Source: Sediminibacterium ginsengisoli
GTDB taxonomy: Bacteria; Bacteroidota; Bacteroidia; Chitinophagales; Chitinophagaceae
NCBI RefSeq assembly: GCF_900167075.1
Contig: NZ_FUWH01000002.1
Location: 91,005-155,004, forward strand
Length of the DNA stretch: 64,000 nt
Direction of reading: 5' to 3'
Shown here: positions 1-7,714 of the stretch, one piece after another
Numbering within the stretch: the stretch's first letter is position 1
How the letters are laid out: each line of letters opens with the position of its first letter
Program-made: the position numbers and the translations under genes
Notes under the pieces: model-generated
What the model was told of the DNA's origin: nothing
Databases searched by the model: none
What the model saw: the letters and a program-made list of their open reading frames with translations, nothing else

Positions 1-1
1 G

Positions 2-46
2 AAGGAAAAGCAGAAATATGGGAATAAAAATAGTAAGTTCAAATAA
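2..46 (+). CDS. possible 3' end of an upstream gene
   Basis: An open frame enters at the left edge and stops at TAA 44-46. It gives 14 residues rich in Lys and Asn (KEKQKYGNKNSKFK), which would suit a charged C-terminal tail. A strong hairpin terminator begins five bases after the stop, so some gene must end here on the + strand. The frame is chosen because its stop sits best against the terminator. A second frame stops at 25-27 and a third at 64-66, inside the hairpin. The product cannot be identified. Confidence 0.35.
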   Translation, partial: KEKQKYGNKNSKFK

Positions 47-50
47 TAAG

Positions 51-80
51 ATCCGTCATGTTTAACATGGCGGATTTTTT
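51..80 (+). terminator. rho-independent terminator
   Basis: A 10-bp stem (51-60 with 66-75, one G-T pair) closes a TTTAA loop and runs straight into six T residues. It ends the gene that enters from the left edge. Confidence 0.85.
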
Positions 81-255
81 ATATATGGTATTCCCGAAGC
101 ATTTGTCAGTCATTGCTGGCCGCTGCCTCATTAAGTAACATAGATCTGTCCGGTCGGATAAGCTTTTAATACGCCAGCTGCAGGTAAATTAATGCAAGTT
201 CTGCCGGCAGCCTGCTAATCCTGGATCCAATGGTCATTAATTTATGGAATGTTGC

Positions 256-795
256 TTATAGTGAATGGTGCGCAATGTGCATATTTCTCCATATGGCACA
301 GATGCCCTGGTCTTCGCCCAGCAGAGGATCGGCTGCAGGAAGATCAACTGCAGCAATTCGCTGGTCGGCAGCAGGTCGCTCGCCTGCTTCGCCTGTATGG
401 ATATCATAATCTTTTCCATCCGGGTATGCGGTAATGCAGCAGGCATCTTTTTCCCGGCCCATATTCCTGTGTGCAACTCCTGCAGGAATGACCAGGATAT
501 CTCCTTTATGCACTACGATCTGTTTGCCATTCTCACCGCCAAGCAATACAAAGGTTTTTCCTTTGTAAACACCGATCACTTCGTGTGTATTGCTGTGATA
601 ATGATGGTAAGTAAAGATGCCGCCATCCTGCTGGTTACTCCAGCCATTCATATTGAAAAGCTTGCCCAGCTGGTGCGCAGGCCTGAAAAAGGAAAGCTCA
701 ATAGCGTTACGGTAATGAACAACAGGCAGTGTACTGTTTGGAAAAATGCCGTTGTCCTGTAACTGATAGGTATGTGTTTCCATTTGTTGTTTCAT
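256..795 (-). CDS. cupin domain protein, YjlB-like
   Basis: A 179-residue soluble protein with a single cupin barrel. The first cupin motif is visible as HYHSNTHE followed by VIGVYKGKTFVLLGG, and the second as GDILVIPAGVAHRNM. The His and Glu residues of these motifs would bind one metal ion. The N-terminal part (NGIFPNSTLPVVHYR) resembles the YjlB family of uncharacterised cupins, whose substrate is unknown. The ATG at 795 is preferred; a further ATG lies four codons inside, and an upstream frame extension adds only six residues. The gene stands alone, with a small hydrophilic gene behind it on the same strand. The family call is from recognition of the motifs. Confidence 0.8.
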   Translation of the reverse strand: MKQQMETHTYQLQDNGIFPNSTLPVVHYRNAIELSFFRPAHQLGKLFNMNGWSNQQDGGIFTYHHYHSNTHEVIGVYKGKTFVLLGGENGKQIVVHKGDILVIPAGVAHRNMGREKDACCITAYPDGKDYDIHTGEAGERPAADQRIAAVDLPAADPLLGEDQGICAIWRNMHIAHHSL

Positions 796-830
796 AAAGT
801 CAAATACATGCACTGTATCTGAATGCAGAT

Positions 831-1019
831 TTATTGATGGGAAGATTTGGCTTTGTCTTTATTATGATCTGGTTTGTTTGCATCCTGGCGGGCACCTGTA
901 ACAATCGCATCATTGGTTTTCTTTTCAGGTGATTCGGTTTTCTTGTTGGGATCTCCGAATGTTTCTTTTGACGGCTCAGAACCAAATTTTGCATGGTTGG
1001 TTTTATTGCTGCTTTTCAT
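831..1019 (-). CDS. small hydrophilic hypothetical protein
   Basis: This 62-residue frame encodes an extremely polar peptide rich in Lys, Asn, Asp, Ser and Pro, with no hydrophobic stretch, so it is probably disordered and cytoplasmic. It lies 35 bases upstream of the cupin gene on the same strand and could be cotranscribed with it. No family is recognised. Such small basic, low-complexity proteins are common in Bacteroidota, but coding status rests only on the intact frame and its ATG start at 1019. An overlapping frame on the other strand is less convincing, being a mixed hydrophobic sequence without recognisable structure. Confidence 0.45.
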   Translation of the reverse strand: MKSSNKTNHAKFGSEPSKETFGDPNKKTESPEKKTNDAIVTGARQDANKPDHNKDKAKSSHQ

Positions 1020-1305
1020 GATTGTTATTTATTTACAGGTGCAGCAAAAACCATTCGTATGTTCACTGTAGATCGCATTCCCCAATACTCAGCAACGTGT
1101 AAACACGGAATAATATAATTGGCTGGCATTGCTTAAACGGGTACCTTTATAGTGTTACATTGATAGTAATTATCTAAGTCTTCCCTGCCTCCGGGTAGCG
1201 TTTACCTACATAATTTTCCTTTTCACTATCTTTTTTCCGGAACATCAGCCTTGGCATTATACGAAGTCGGTATACGCATTTATTAATTACCGGAAAATCC
1301 ATCTT

Positions 1306-1713
1306 ATGAAAAAGCATGTATTGCTTATCGACGATGATAAGGATGAAATGATCATTCTGTCTGCCGCCTTACAGGATACGGGCCTCAGCTACAAATGCAC
1401 CTGGGCGCAGGGTGTTGACCATGCATTGAAAATGCTGGCATACATGAAACCCGATCTGATCTTTATCGACCTGAATATGCCGCTGCGCAACGGAATAGAT
1501 GGTATTTCCAGCATCAGGCAAAACGGACATCTGCATGAAGTTCCCATTATTCTTTATTCAAACAATATTGATGATTCAGTTGATCTTGCCATGCATGCAG
1601 GTGCAGACCTGTGTGTGAAGAAACCAATATCAATCAATGAGATCTCGGCACTGCTTTTAAACGTGTTTGGCCATCTTGATACAACGCAAAGAGTGTCGTA
1701 TGAATTACCTTGA
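1306..1713 (+). CDS. single-domain response regulator (REC only)
   Basis: A CheY-like receiver of 135 residues with no output domain. The acidic pocket is seen as LLIDDDKDE near residue 10, the phosphoacceptor is Asp55 in FIDLNMP, and the conserved Lys is in CVKKP near residue 106. Proteins of this type act by binding a partner rather than DNA. The sequence resembles the Rcp1-like receivers common in Bacteroidota, usually paired with hybrid or PAS kinases. A PAS kinase lies at 2680-3813 on the other strand, but nothing here proves they pair. The 3' end overlaps the next gene by 14 bases, which suggests coupled translation. Confidence 0.85.
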   Translation: MKKHVLLIDDDKDEMIILSAALQDTGLSYKCTWAQGVDHALKMLAYMKPDLIFIDLNMPLRNGIDGISSIRQNGHLHEVPIILYSNNIDDSVDLAMHAGADLCVKKPISINEISALLLNVFGHLDTTQRVSYELP

Positions 1714-1939
1714 TAACGATATACAGGACCTGCCGTTCAGTAATGAATTGAAGGCTGCCTGTGCAGAAAAGAATATCGGGAGTCTGAAAGAACTTCTGAC
1801 CATGCCCATCGAAAGAATGGTGCGCGAACAATGGTTCACCGCAAAGATGCTGGAAGAATTACAGCAATTTGTAACGAAGAGTCATATCATCCTTCCGGGT
1901 GCAAAGAAAGGAAGAGGCGATGGTGATGGGACTGAATAA
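1700..1939 (+). CDS. small helix-hairpin-helix protein, RNAP alpha-CTD-like
   Basis: A 79-residue protein whose middle (LPFSNELKAACAEKNIGSLK, then LLTMPIERMV and MLEELQQFV) resembles the helix-hairpin-helix fold of the RNA polymerase alpha C-terminal domain. That domain is found in Bacteroidota as small stand-alone proteins of unknown role. The C-terminus is a basic, glycine-rich tail. The start is taken at ATG 1700 because it gives translational coupling with the receiver gene, which it overlaps by 14 bases. Coupling to a REC-only protein hints that the two work together, perhaps linking phosphorylation to transcription; that is inference. Confidence 0.6.
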   Translation: MNYLDNDIQDLPFSNELKAACAEKNIGSLKELLTMPIERMVREQWFTAKMLEELQQFVTKSHIILPGAKKGRGDGDGTE

Positions 1940-1953
1940 GTTGAATGCGAGAT

Positions 1954-2172
1954 TCATTTCAGCAACTGCGCAGGCGTTGTATCGAGTGCAATGGAAAGTT
2001 GCAATAATGTCATAATGGTGATATTAATAGTGCCTTTTTCTATCTTGGATATCTTGCTGTTATCGATACCACATCGCTCAGACATATCGCGCAGTGTCCA
2101 GCCTTTTTTCTCACGCAGACGCCTGATATTACCACCCAGTTTCTGCAATACAACAGCTTCTTTTAATTCCAT
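1954..2172 (-). CDS. Xre-family helix-turn-helix regulator
   Basis: A 72-residue protein that is almost entirely an HTH_3 (Cro/C1-type) domain. The pattern GGNIRRLREKKGWTLRDMSE, CGIDNSKISKIEKGTINITI and LLQLSIALDTTPAQLL is typical. It probably binds DNA as a dimer and may repress its own gene. The ATG at 2172 is used; an upstream TTG would add six residues. It converges with the REC/HhH pair and sits 51 bases downstream of another small gene on the same strand. Its target is unknown. Confidence 0.8.
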   Translation of the reverse strand: MELKEAVVLQKLGGNIRRLREKKGWTLRDMSERCGIDNSKISKIEKGTINITIMTLLQLSIALDTTPAQLLK

Positions 2173-2223
2173 AGGAAAAAGATACGCCAAAATGCAATTA
2201 TCTTTTTCCTGCGGTTCGATCTT

Positions 2224-2424
2224 TTATGAATCACGTTTCTTTTTTACATAGCTGTTAACAAGAAAATAGGTCCTTATTCTGCCCTTGATCGCACCTAATT
2301 CTTCCGCAGCCCGTAAGACTTCCTCGCGGGTAACATTGTACTTCTTTTCAATTTCCTGGAAGAACGATTCCAGGCCTTCATAAATGGCATTACGTTTCTG
2401 CCCACTTTTTTGCCTGATTGCCAT
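2224..2424 (-). CDS. small hypothetical protein, DUF3606-like helix pair
   Basis: A 66-residue basic protein. Residues 20-55 form likely helices (FFQEIEKKYNVTREEVLRAA, then GAIKGRIRTYF), a pattern that recalls the short DUF3606 family, in which a helix is followed by EEL or EEV and a gap-dependent loop. The resemblance is only approximate. No signal peptide or membrane segment is present. It precedes the Xre gene on the same strand and may be in one transcript with it. Confidence 0.5.
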   Translation of the reverse strand: MAIRQKSGQKRNAIYEGLESFFQEIEKKYNVTREEVLRAAEELGAIKGRIRTYFLVNSYVKKKRDS

Positions 2425-2679
2425 GATGATAGTTTAATTGATTGACTTTTAGGTATTTACAACGGAAGCACGGCTAGCGTTATAAACGAAAATATCTCTT
2501 GCGAATATGTAATGTCAGACAGCAGAACGCGGCCGGAACCCAGTTGATACAACAAGAATTAAAATAGCATACCAGTAAAAAATGAGAAATTTTTGTGGAA
2601 ATTTTATGCTTAATGTTTACTTATTTCCTCAACAAAAACGGCACGCGATTTGCGGACTTTTTAAACCGCATAAAATTTC

Positions 2680-3813
2680 TCAGTTTTTTTCAAGGTAACA
2701 ACGAAAAATACTTCCTTCCCCCGGCTTTCCTTCGGCTTTTATGAAACCACCATGCAGCTCTGCGATCTTTTTGCAAAGTGCGAGTCCGACCCCTTTACCC
2801 GGAAATTTTGTCTTGTCGATTTTCATGAATGCACGGAATATATCGCTGGCGTAAACCTGGTTGAAGCCGATACCGTTATCTGCAAAATTCAATGCCAGGT
2901 AAACCGATGATTTTACCACCTGTTTATACAGTAGTTCTTCCCAGGACACATATTCAGTGGTGATATTGATCATTGGCTTATTTCCCGGCATCTGGAATGT
3001 GATGGCATTCATGATCAGGTGCTGGAACAATTGAACCAGCATCATTTTGTTACCTCTGTAAACAGGCAGATGTGTGGCATTTATTGAAGCCCCGGAAAGC
3101 TCAATAGCTTCTGCCAGCCTTTTTCTGCAGCAGGCAAGCACTTCATTCAGATCTGTTTCAGCAAGTATCGTATTCCTGTTGATATCTGCCTGGTAGGAGA
3201 TTGTATCTTCTGCCAGCAGCCGCATCTTCTGCAGGGCGGCCTGTATCAGCCGGAAATTATTCCTGCCCCCGGCAGATAATTTTGTTTTTTCATCTGTCAG
3301 CAAATGTTCCACACTGGTATAGATACTCTGCATGGGATCCATAAAATCATGACATATAAGATGCGTCAAGGCATTGATCTGGGCGGTCTTCCTTTTTAGT
3401 TCCTGGTTCTTTTCTGCAATAGCAGCATTCTGTTCTGCCAGTTCTGCTTCCAGCCTGGAGGCCTGGGAAATATCACGCACTACCAGCATGATACTGTCGA
3501 CAATGTCATCTTTTTGTTTAACAGGAATATAGTATAAGTCATAGTGCCCTGCGCCATAAATGGTTTCGGCAGGTACGGAAACCGGTATTCCCATTCTGAC
3601 TTTTTCCAGCGCGGTAACCGATGGCTCATGCAAAGCTATGGAAGGCAATACGGCAGTCAGGTGTTTGCCTAATGTGTCGGCTTCGGGAATACCCGTAAGC
3701 ATTTCTATCCGATCATTCCATAGCTGGACATTGCAGCCGGGGTCGAGTACAATGACCCCATCTGTGAGGATATTGATCGTATCAATAGCAAGTGGTTGTT
3801 TTGCTTCAGGCAT
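2680..3813 (-). CDS. PAS-domain sensor histidine kinase
   Basis: A soluble two-component kinase of 377 residues. Residues 8-118 form a PAS domain ending in the typical MLVVRDISQ. A coiled coil follows at about 118-148 (LEAELAEQNAAIAEKNQELK). The phosphoacceptor is His155 in ICHDFMDP, a variant of the usual ASHDLKEP H-box. The ATP-binding domain shows an N-box (LIMNAI), a G1 box (FADNGIGF) and a late box (GKGVGLALCKK). There is no membrane segment, so the signal is probably internal. No response regulator is directly adjacent; the REC protein at 1306 is a possible partner. Confidence 0.88.
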   Translation of the reverse strand: MPEAKQPLAIDTINILTDGVIVLDPGCNVQLWNDRIEMLTGIPEADTLGKHLTAVLPSIALHEPSVTALEKVRMGIPVSVPAETIYGAGHYDLYYIPVKQKDDIVDSIMLVVRDISQASRLEAELAEQNAAIAEKNQELKRKTAQINALTHLICHDFMDPMQSIYTSVEHLLTDEKTKLSAGGRNNFRLIQAALQKMRLLAEDTISYQADINRNTILAETDLNEVLACCRKRLAEAIELSGASINATHLPVYRGNKMMLVQLFQHLIMNAITFQMPGNKPMINITTEYVSWEELLYKQVVKSSVYLALNFADNGIGFNQVYASDIFRAFMKIDKTKFPGKGVGLALCKKIAELHGGFIKAEGKPGEGSIFRCYLEKN

Positions 3814-4271
3814 ACAGATACTCTTAAGCGTTAAAAGATAGTAGACGTATTACTTTTTGCGATCTTAAAAGTCTGCAACAAAAATGAACTATTTTTTCTG
3901 AGTTGACAAAGAAAAACTGATGTAATGCCTGTGAATAAAGGTATCTGTCTGATTATGAGGGTGTTTGCTTCTGCTGCGTCAGCAGCCATTTTCGCCTGCG
4001 CCTTCTTCTGCGTTTAATAGTTCTACCAGAACGAAAATGAATATCTGCGATATTGCCGATAAGGAATATTTGTTTCAGATTTCAATACGTCAGTAGTGCA
4101 ATGCATATGGACAAGAATCTATGCGGTAAAACTGCCTGGAAATATAAAGAACCAATGTGCAAATGGTTAAAGTTGCAGTTTGAGTTTTCACGATCACCCG
4201 CCTCTTTAAATTATATTTCTCCGGATCGGCGAATTATATACTTATTTTGTTGAACAAAAGCCCCTGCAAAC
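3814..4271. other. intergenic region, divergent promoters expected
   Basis: This 458-base gap separates the leftward PAS kinase from the rightward sigma-54 activator. It must hold both promoters, but no clear consensus box was found. A 66-residue frame at 4053-4253 has unlikely composition and is not accepted as a gene. Confidence 0.5.
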
Positions 4272-5612
4272 ATGTCTGCCCGGATATTAATCATAGACGA
4301 TGAGGAAGCGCTCCGTAAGCTGCTCTCCCGGATCATTGGCCTGGAGGGCTTTGTTGTAAAAGAGGCCGCAAGTCTTGATGCAGCACTGACTATACTTCAC
4401 CGGAATGAGATCGATGTGGTGCTTTGCGATGTGAAACTTCCGGATGGAAGCGGTGTGGCATTCGTAAAAGAGCTGAAGAAACGCTTTCCGCAGGCTGAAT
4501 GTATCCTGCTGACGGCATACGGAAACATCAGTGACGGCGTGCTTGCTATTAAAAACGGTGCTTTTGATTATATCACGAAAGGAAATGATAATGATCGTAT
4601 CATCCCGCTGCTGCACCAGGCCGCTGACAGGGTTGCTGAAAACAGGAAAGCAGCTGTTGGTATCAAAGATCTGAGCAATAAAGGGTTCGATGCTATCATC
4701 GGGAAAGGGCCGCAGGTAACTATGGCTTTATCACTGGCCCGGAAAATTGCACCAACCGATGTGAATGTATTACTGCTTGGCGAAACCGGCACCGGTAAGG
4801 AAGTTTTTGCAGGTGCGATCCATTCAGGCAGCAAAAGGGCAGACAAACCTTTTATCGCCATCAATTGCAGTGCCTTCAGCAGAGACCTGCTCGAAGGGGA
4901 ATTGTTCGGGCATAAGGCCGGAGCCTATACAGGTGCAGTAAAAGACAAGAAAGGAATTATACAGCTGGCAGATAAAGGAACTTTATTTCTTGATGAGATC
5001 GGTGAAATGGATGCCGGCTTACAGGCAAAATTACTGCGGGTGCTGGAGAACGGCGAGTTTATCAGGCTCGGTGATGAAAAGCCGACACGCGTGGATGTCC
5101 GTTTTATCGCAGCAACCAACCGCAATCTTGAAAAAGAGATCGCTGAGGGGCATTTCAGGGAAGACCTGTTTTACCGCCTCAATGGTTTTTCCATTTCACT
5201 GCCGCCATTACGCGACCGTACGGAAGACATCGCAGCATTGGCCGGTTATTTCCTGCAGCGCTATGCACAGAAAGAACAGCAGCCGGTGAAACAGCTTCAT
5301 CCTGATACACTTCATTTGCTGAAACAAAACAAATGGAAAGGTAATATTCGCGAGCTGAAAAACGTGATGGAACGGGCGGCCATTCTCACAGACGGAAACG
5401 AGATACTGCCATCGCACCTGCCTTATGAGATCCAGGTCGCCAATACAGATCAGTCCAATAACCTTTCTCTTGCCGGAGTGGAGAAAAAGCATATCAGTAA
5501 AGTGCTGCAATATACCGGCGGTAATAAAACACGCACCGCCGAATTACTCGGCATCGGATTAACAACCCTGTATCGCAAAATGGAAGAATACCAGCTGGTA
5601 ATTCCCAAATAG
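4272..5612 (+). CDS. NtrC-family sigma-54 response regulator, likely kdp activator
   Basis: A 446-residue enhancer-binding protein. The receiver (1-120) has the acidic pair in LIIDDEE and phosphoacceptor Asp53 in LCDVKLPDGSG. The AAA+ domain (about 140-365) carries Walker A GETGTGKE (170-177), the sigma-54 contact loop GAYTGA (217-222, a tolerated variant of GAFTGA) and Walker B GTLFLDEIGEMD (236-247). A Fis-type HTH (HTH_8) ends the protein at about 400-440. It lies just before a sigma-54 promoter and the kdp genes, with a split KdpD and a kinase at the far end and no OmpR-type KdpE in sight. The inference is that it replaces KdpE. Confidence 0.92.
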   Translation: MSARILIIDDEEALRKLLSRIIGLEGFVVKEAASLDAALTILHRNEIDVVLCDVKLPDGSGVAFVKELKKRFPQAECILLTAYGNISDGVLAIKNGAFDYITKGNDNDRIIPLLHQAADRVAENRKAAVGIKDLSNKGFDAIIGKGPQVTMALSLARKIAPTDVNVLLLGETGTGKEVFAGAIHSGSKRADKPFIAINCSAFSRDLLEGELFGHKAGAYTGAVKDKKGIIQLADKGTLFLDEIGEMDAGLQAKLLRVLENGEFIRLGDEKPTRVDVRFIAATNRNLEKEIAEGHFREDLFYRLNGFSISLPPLRDRTEDIAALAGYFLQRYAQKEQQPVKQLHPDTLHLLKQNKWKGNIRELKNVMERAAILTDGNEILPSHLPYEIQVANTDQSNNLSLAGVEKKHISKVLQYTGGNKTRTAELLGIGLTTLYRKMEEYQLVIPK

Positions 5613-5668
5613 CTCCCACGTTTATTCTCTTATTGGTTATTCTGAAGCACCATTAGGGCGCTGCTACC

Positions 5669-5702
5669 TTTCAAAATGAAAAAGAACCCTTTCAAAATGA
5701 AA
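5669..5702. promoter_or_regulatory. paired upstream activator boxes, TTTCA-N3-TGAAA
   Basis: Two perfect inverted repeats TTTCA-AAA-TGAAA occur at 5669-5681 and 5690-5702. Their centres are 21 bases apart, two turns of the helix, so two activator dimers would bind the same face. They lie about 105-135 bases upstream of the -24 element, the usual place for sigma-54 enhancers. The likely binder is the NtrC-type protein encoded just upstream. The binder assignment is inference. Confidence 0.75.
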
Positions 5703-5803
5703 AGGTATTACCCAAGGCCGGAATTCTGGCCGTAGAAACACATTTCTCTGTAATCCTTTATATACAGGTGTTTCAGGCTTATTTTAACGCCCCACTCAGA
5801 TTC

Positions 5804-5819
5804 CGGCACCTCCATTGCC
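5804..5819 (+). promoter_or_regulatory. sigma-54 (-24/-12) promoter of the kdp operon
   Basis: The sequence CGGCACCTCCATTGCC matches the sigma-54 consensus TGGCACRNNNNTTGCW at the invariant GG (5805-5806) and GC (5817-5818) with the correct spacing; only the flanking T, R and W positions differ. Transcription should start near 5830, about nine bases before the first small ORF. This agrees with the sigma-54 activator gene upstream. Confidence 0.8.
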
Positions 5820-5838
5820 TGATTCCTGAAAACCTTTT

Positions 5839-5922
5839 ATGCTAACAATATTTCTGCTGCTCACCGGGATTGCCGGCTTCATCCTATTCTTCCGCGCGAT
5901 CCGCTGGTTCGAAAAAATCTGA
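5839..5922 (+). CDS. 27-residue single-pass membrane miniprotein before kdpF
   Basis: A short frame starts at the first ATG after the predicted start of transcription. It encodes a hydrophobic helix (MLTIFLLLTGIAGFILFF) followed by a polar end (RAIRWFEKI). It ends five bases before kdpF. The layout (one membrane helix, then a short basic tail with a Phe-Glu-Lys motif) mirrors KdpF, whose own end is KPEKF. It may be a second small subunit of the pump or a regulator of it. Coding status is supported by position, tight spacing and composition; function is inference. Confidence 0.6.
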   Translation: MLTIFLLLTGIAGFILFFRAIRWFEKI

Positions 5923-5927
5923 CAAAT

Positions 5928-6005
5928 ATGCTATACCTGTTCATTGTAGCCATACTGGTCTTTATGTACCTGTGCTACGTATTGATTAAACCCGAAAAAT
6001 TCTAA
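5928..6005 (+). CDS. kdpF: potassium-transporting ATPase subunit KdpF
   Basis: A 25-residue single-span membrane peptide. It starts MLYLFIVAILVF and ends LIKPEKF, which fits the KdpF family pattern of one helix followed by a short tail ending in a Lys/Asn-x-Glu-x-Phe motif. KdpF binds in the membrane beside KdpA and KdpB and stabilises the KdpFABC complex. The stop lies three bases before the kdpA start, so the two are surely cotranscribed. The gene is too short for most gene finders. Confidence 0.85.
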   Translation: MLYLFIVAILVFMYLCYVLIKPEKF

Positions 6006-6008
6006 AAG

Positions 6009-7709
6009 ATGAATGCTGAAATAACCGGCATCGTTCTGATGTTCCTGGGAACTATTCTCCTGGCTGTTCCGCTTGGAAAATATATCGGGAAAGTGTATGC
6101 CGGCGAACGTACCTGGACAGACCGCTTCTTCAATCCTTTTGATAAAATGATCTTCAGGCTGTCCGGAATCAATCCAGACAAAAACATGAACTGGAAGCAG
6201 AACCTGGCCGCATTGCTGACGATCAATCTTGCCTGGTTCTTTTTCTCCATGCTGGTACTGATGAATATGAGCCGGCTCCCGCTGAATCCCGATGCCAATC
6301 CTTCCATGAGCGCAGACCTTGCATTCAATACCACGGTCAGCTTTGTAAGTAATACCAATCTGCAGCACTACAGCGGCGAAACAGGTGTTTCTTACCTGGG
6401 GCAAATGGTACTGATGTTATTCCAGTTCATCAGCGCGGGCGCAGGGATGGCTGCCTGTGCAATCGTTTTCTTTGCCATGCGCGAAAAAGCAACGCCGCAT
6501 AACAGCAACTTCTATAACTATTTCGTGAAAAGCTGTACACGCGTTTTGCTGCCCTTGTCGCTGATCCTTGCCGTGATCCTGCTGTTCAACGGAACACCGA
6601 TGACTTTCAAAGGAAAGAGTGAGTATGTATCTCTGCAGGGAGATACTGTACAGGTAGCCCGCGGTCCTTCTGCAGCTATGATCGCCATCAAACAACTTGG
6701 CACCAATGGTGGCGGTTTCTTCGGTGCCAACTCGGCACATCCGTTGGAGAATCCGAATTATATTACCAACATGGCGGAAAATATGAGCATTTTCCTGATC
6801 CCGGTGGCCATGCTCTTTGCGCTTGGATACATTATACGCAGAAAACGTTTTGCATGGATGGTTTTCGGGGTAATGACGATTGGTTTTCTCCTCCTGTTAT
6901 TACCGGCAGTCTATTATGAAATGAAAGGAAACCCTGCCCTGCAGCAACTCGGAATTGCGCAGCCGCATGGCAGTATGGAGGGAAAAGAAATCCGTTTCGG
7001 TTCCGCAGCTTCTGCGTTCTGGGCTATCACAACTACCTGCACTTCCAATGGCTCGGTGAATGCCATGCATGATAGCCTTACACCTCTTTCAGGAATGTTT
7101 GCCATGCTGGGCATGATGATCAATGCTTTTTATGGCGGCGTTGGCGTAGGTTTCCTGAATTTTTATGTATTCATGATCATCGCCGTATTCATCAGCGGGC
7201 TGATGGTAGGCAGAACGCCGGAATTCCTGGGGCGGAAAATAGAAGCCAGGGAAATGAAGATAGCAGCGATCATTGCTTTATTACATCCGCTACTCATACT
7301 CACAGGAACGGCATTATCGTCCTATTTCTATGTGCATCATCCCGGAGCTGCCGCAGGCTGGCTGAACAATACCGGCAGCCATGGTTTCAGTGAAATGCTT
7401 TACGAGTACACTTCTTCCGCAGCCAATAACGGGAGCGGCTTTGAGGGTTTGGGCGATAATACGCAGTTCTGGAATATCAGTTGCGGTATTGTTATGCTGC
7501 TCTCACGTTTCATGCCGATTATAGGCCCCGTTGCCATAGCAGGTATACTCGCGGCAAAAAAATACACCCCTGAATCTGCAGGAACGCTCCGGACAGACAC
7601 AGGTACATTCGGGATCATGGTATTCGCTGTGATCTTCATTGTGGCCGCGCTGAGTTTTTTCCCGGCACTGGCACTGGGACCGATCGCTGAATTTTTTGGA
7701 ATGAAATAA
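6009..7709 (+). CDS. kdpA: potassium-transporting ATPase potassium-binding subunit KdpA
   Basis: The 566-residue integral membrane subunit that selects and conducts K+ in KdpFABC. It belongs to the superfamily of K+ transporters with four pseudo-repeated pore loops. Visible filter-type segments include [34 protein letters not shown] and [11 protein letters not shown]. About ten membrane helices are expected, and the length is usual for the family. The N-terminus ([20 protein letters not shown]) is a membrane helix. It is the first large gene of the operon and lies five bases before kdpB. Confidence 0.97.
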   Translation: MNAEITGIVLMFLGTILLAVPLGKYIGKVYAGERTWTDRFFNPFDKMIFRLSGINPDKNMNWKQNLAALLTINLAWFFFSMLVLMNMSRLPLNPDANPSMSADLAFNTTVSFVSNTNLQHYSGETGVSYLGQMVLMLFQFISAGAGMAACAIVFFAMREKATPHNSNFYNYFVKSCTRVLLPLSLILAVILLFNGTPMTFKGKSEYVSLQGDTVQVARGPSAAMIAIKQLGTNGGGFFGANSAHPLENPNYITNMAENMSIFLIPVAMLFALGYIIRRKRFAWMVFGVMTIGFLLLLLPAVYYEMKGNPALQQLGIAQPHGSMEGKEIRFGSAASAFWAITTTCTSNGSVNAMHDSLTPLSGMFAMLGMMINAFYGGVGVGFLNFYVFMIIAVFISGLMVGRTPEFLGRKIEAREMKIAAIIALLHPLLILTGTALSSYFYVHHPGAAAGWLNNTGSHGFSEMLYEYTSSAANNGSGFEGLGDNTQFWNISCGIVMLLSRFMPIIGPVAIAGILAAKKYTPESAGTLRTDTGTFGIMVFAVIFIVAALSFFPALALGPIAEFFGMK

Positions 7710-7714
7710 AACGA

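Noticed and set aside
265..762. A 165-codon frame opposite the cupin gene
   Set aside because: It is antisense to a gene with clear cupin motifs and has no recognisable family.
4053..4253. A 66-codon frame between the PAS kinase and the sigma-54 activator
   Set aside because: Its composition (many Cys, Ser, Ile, no domain) does not look like a protein, and it spans the expected divergent promoter region.
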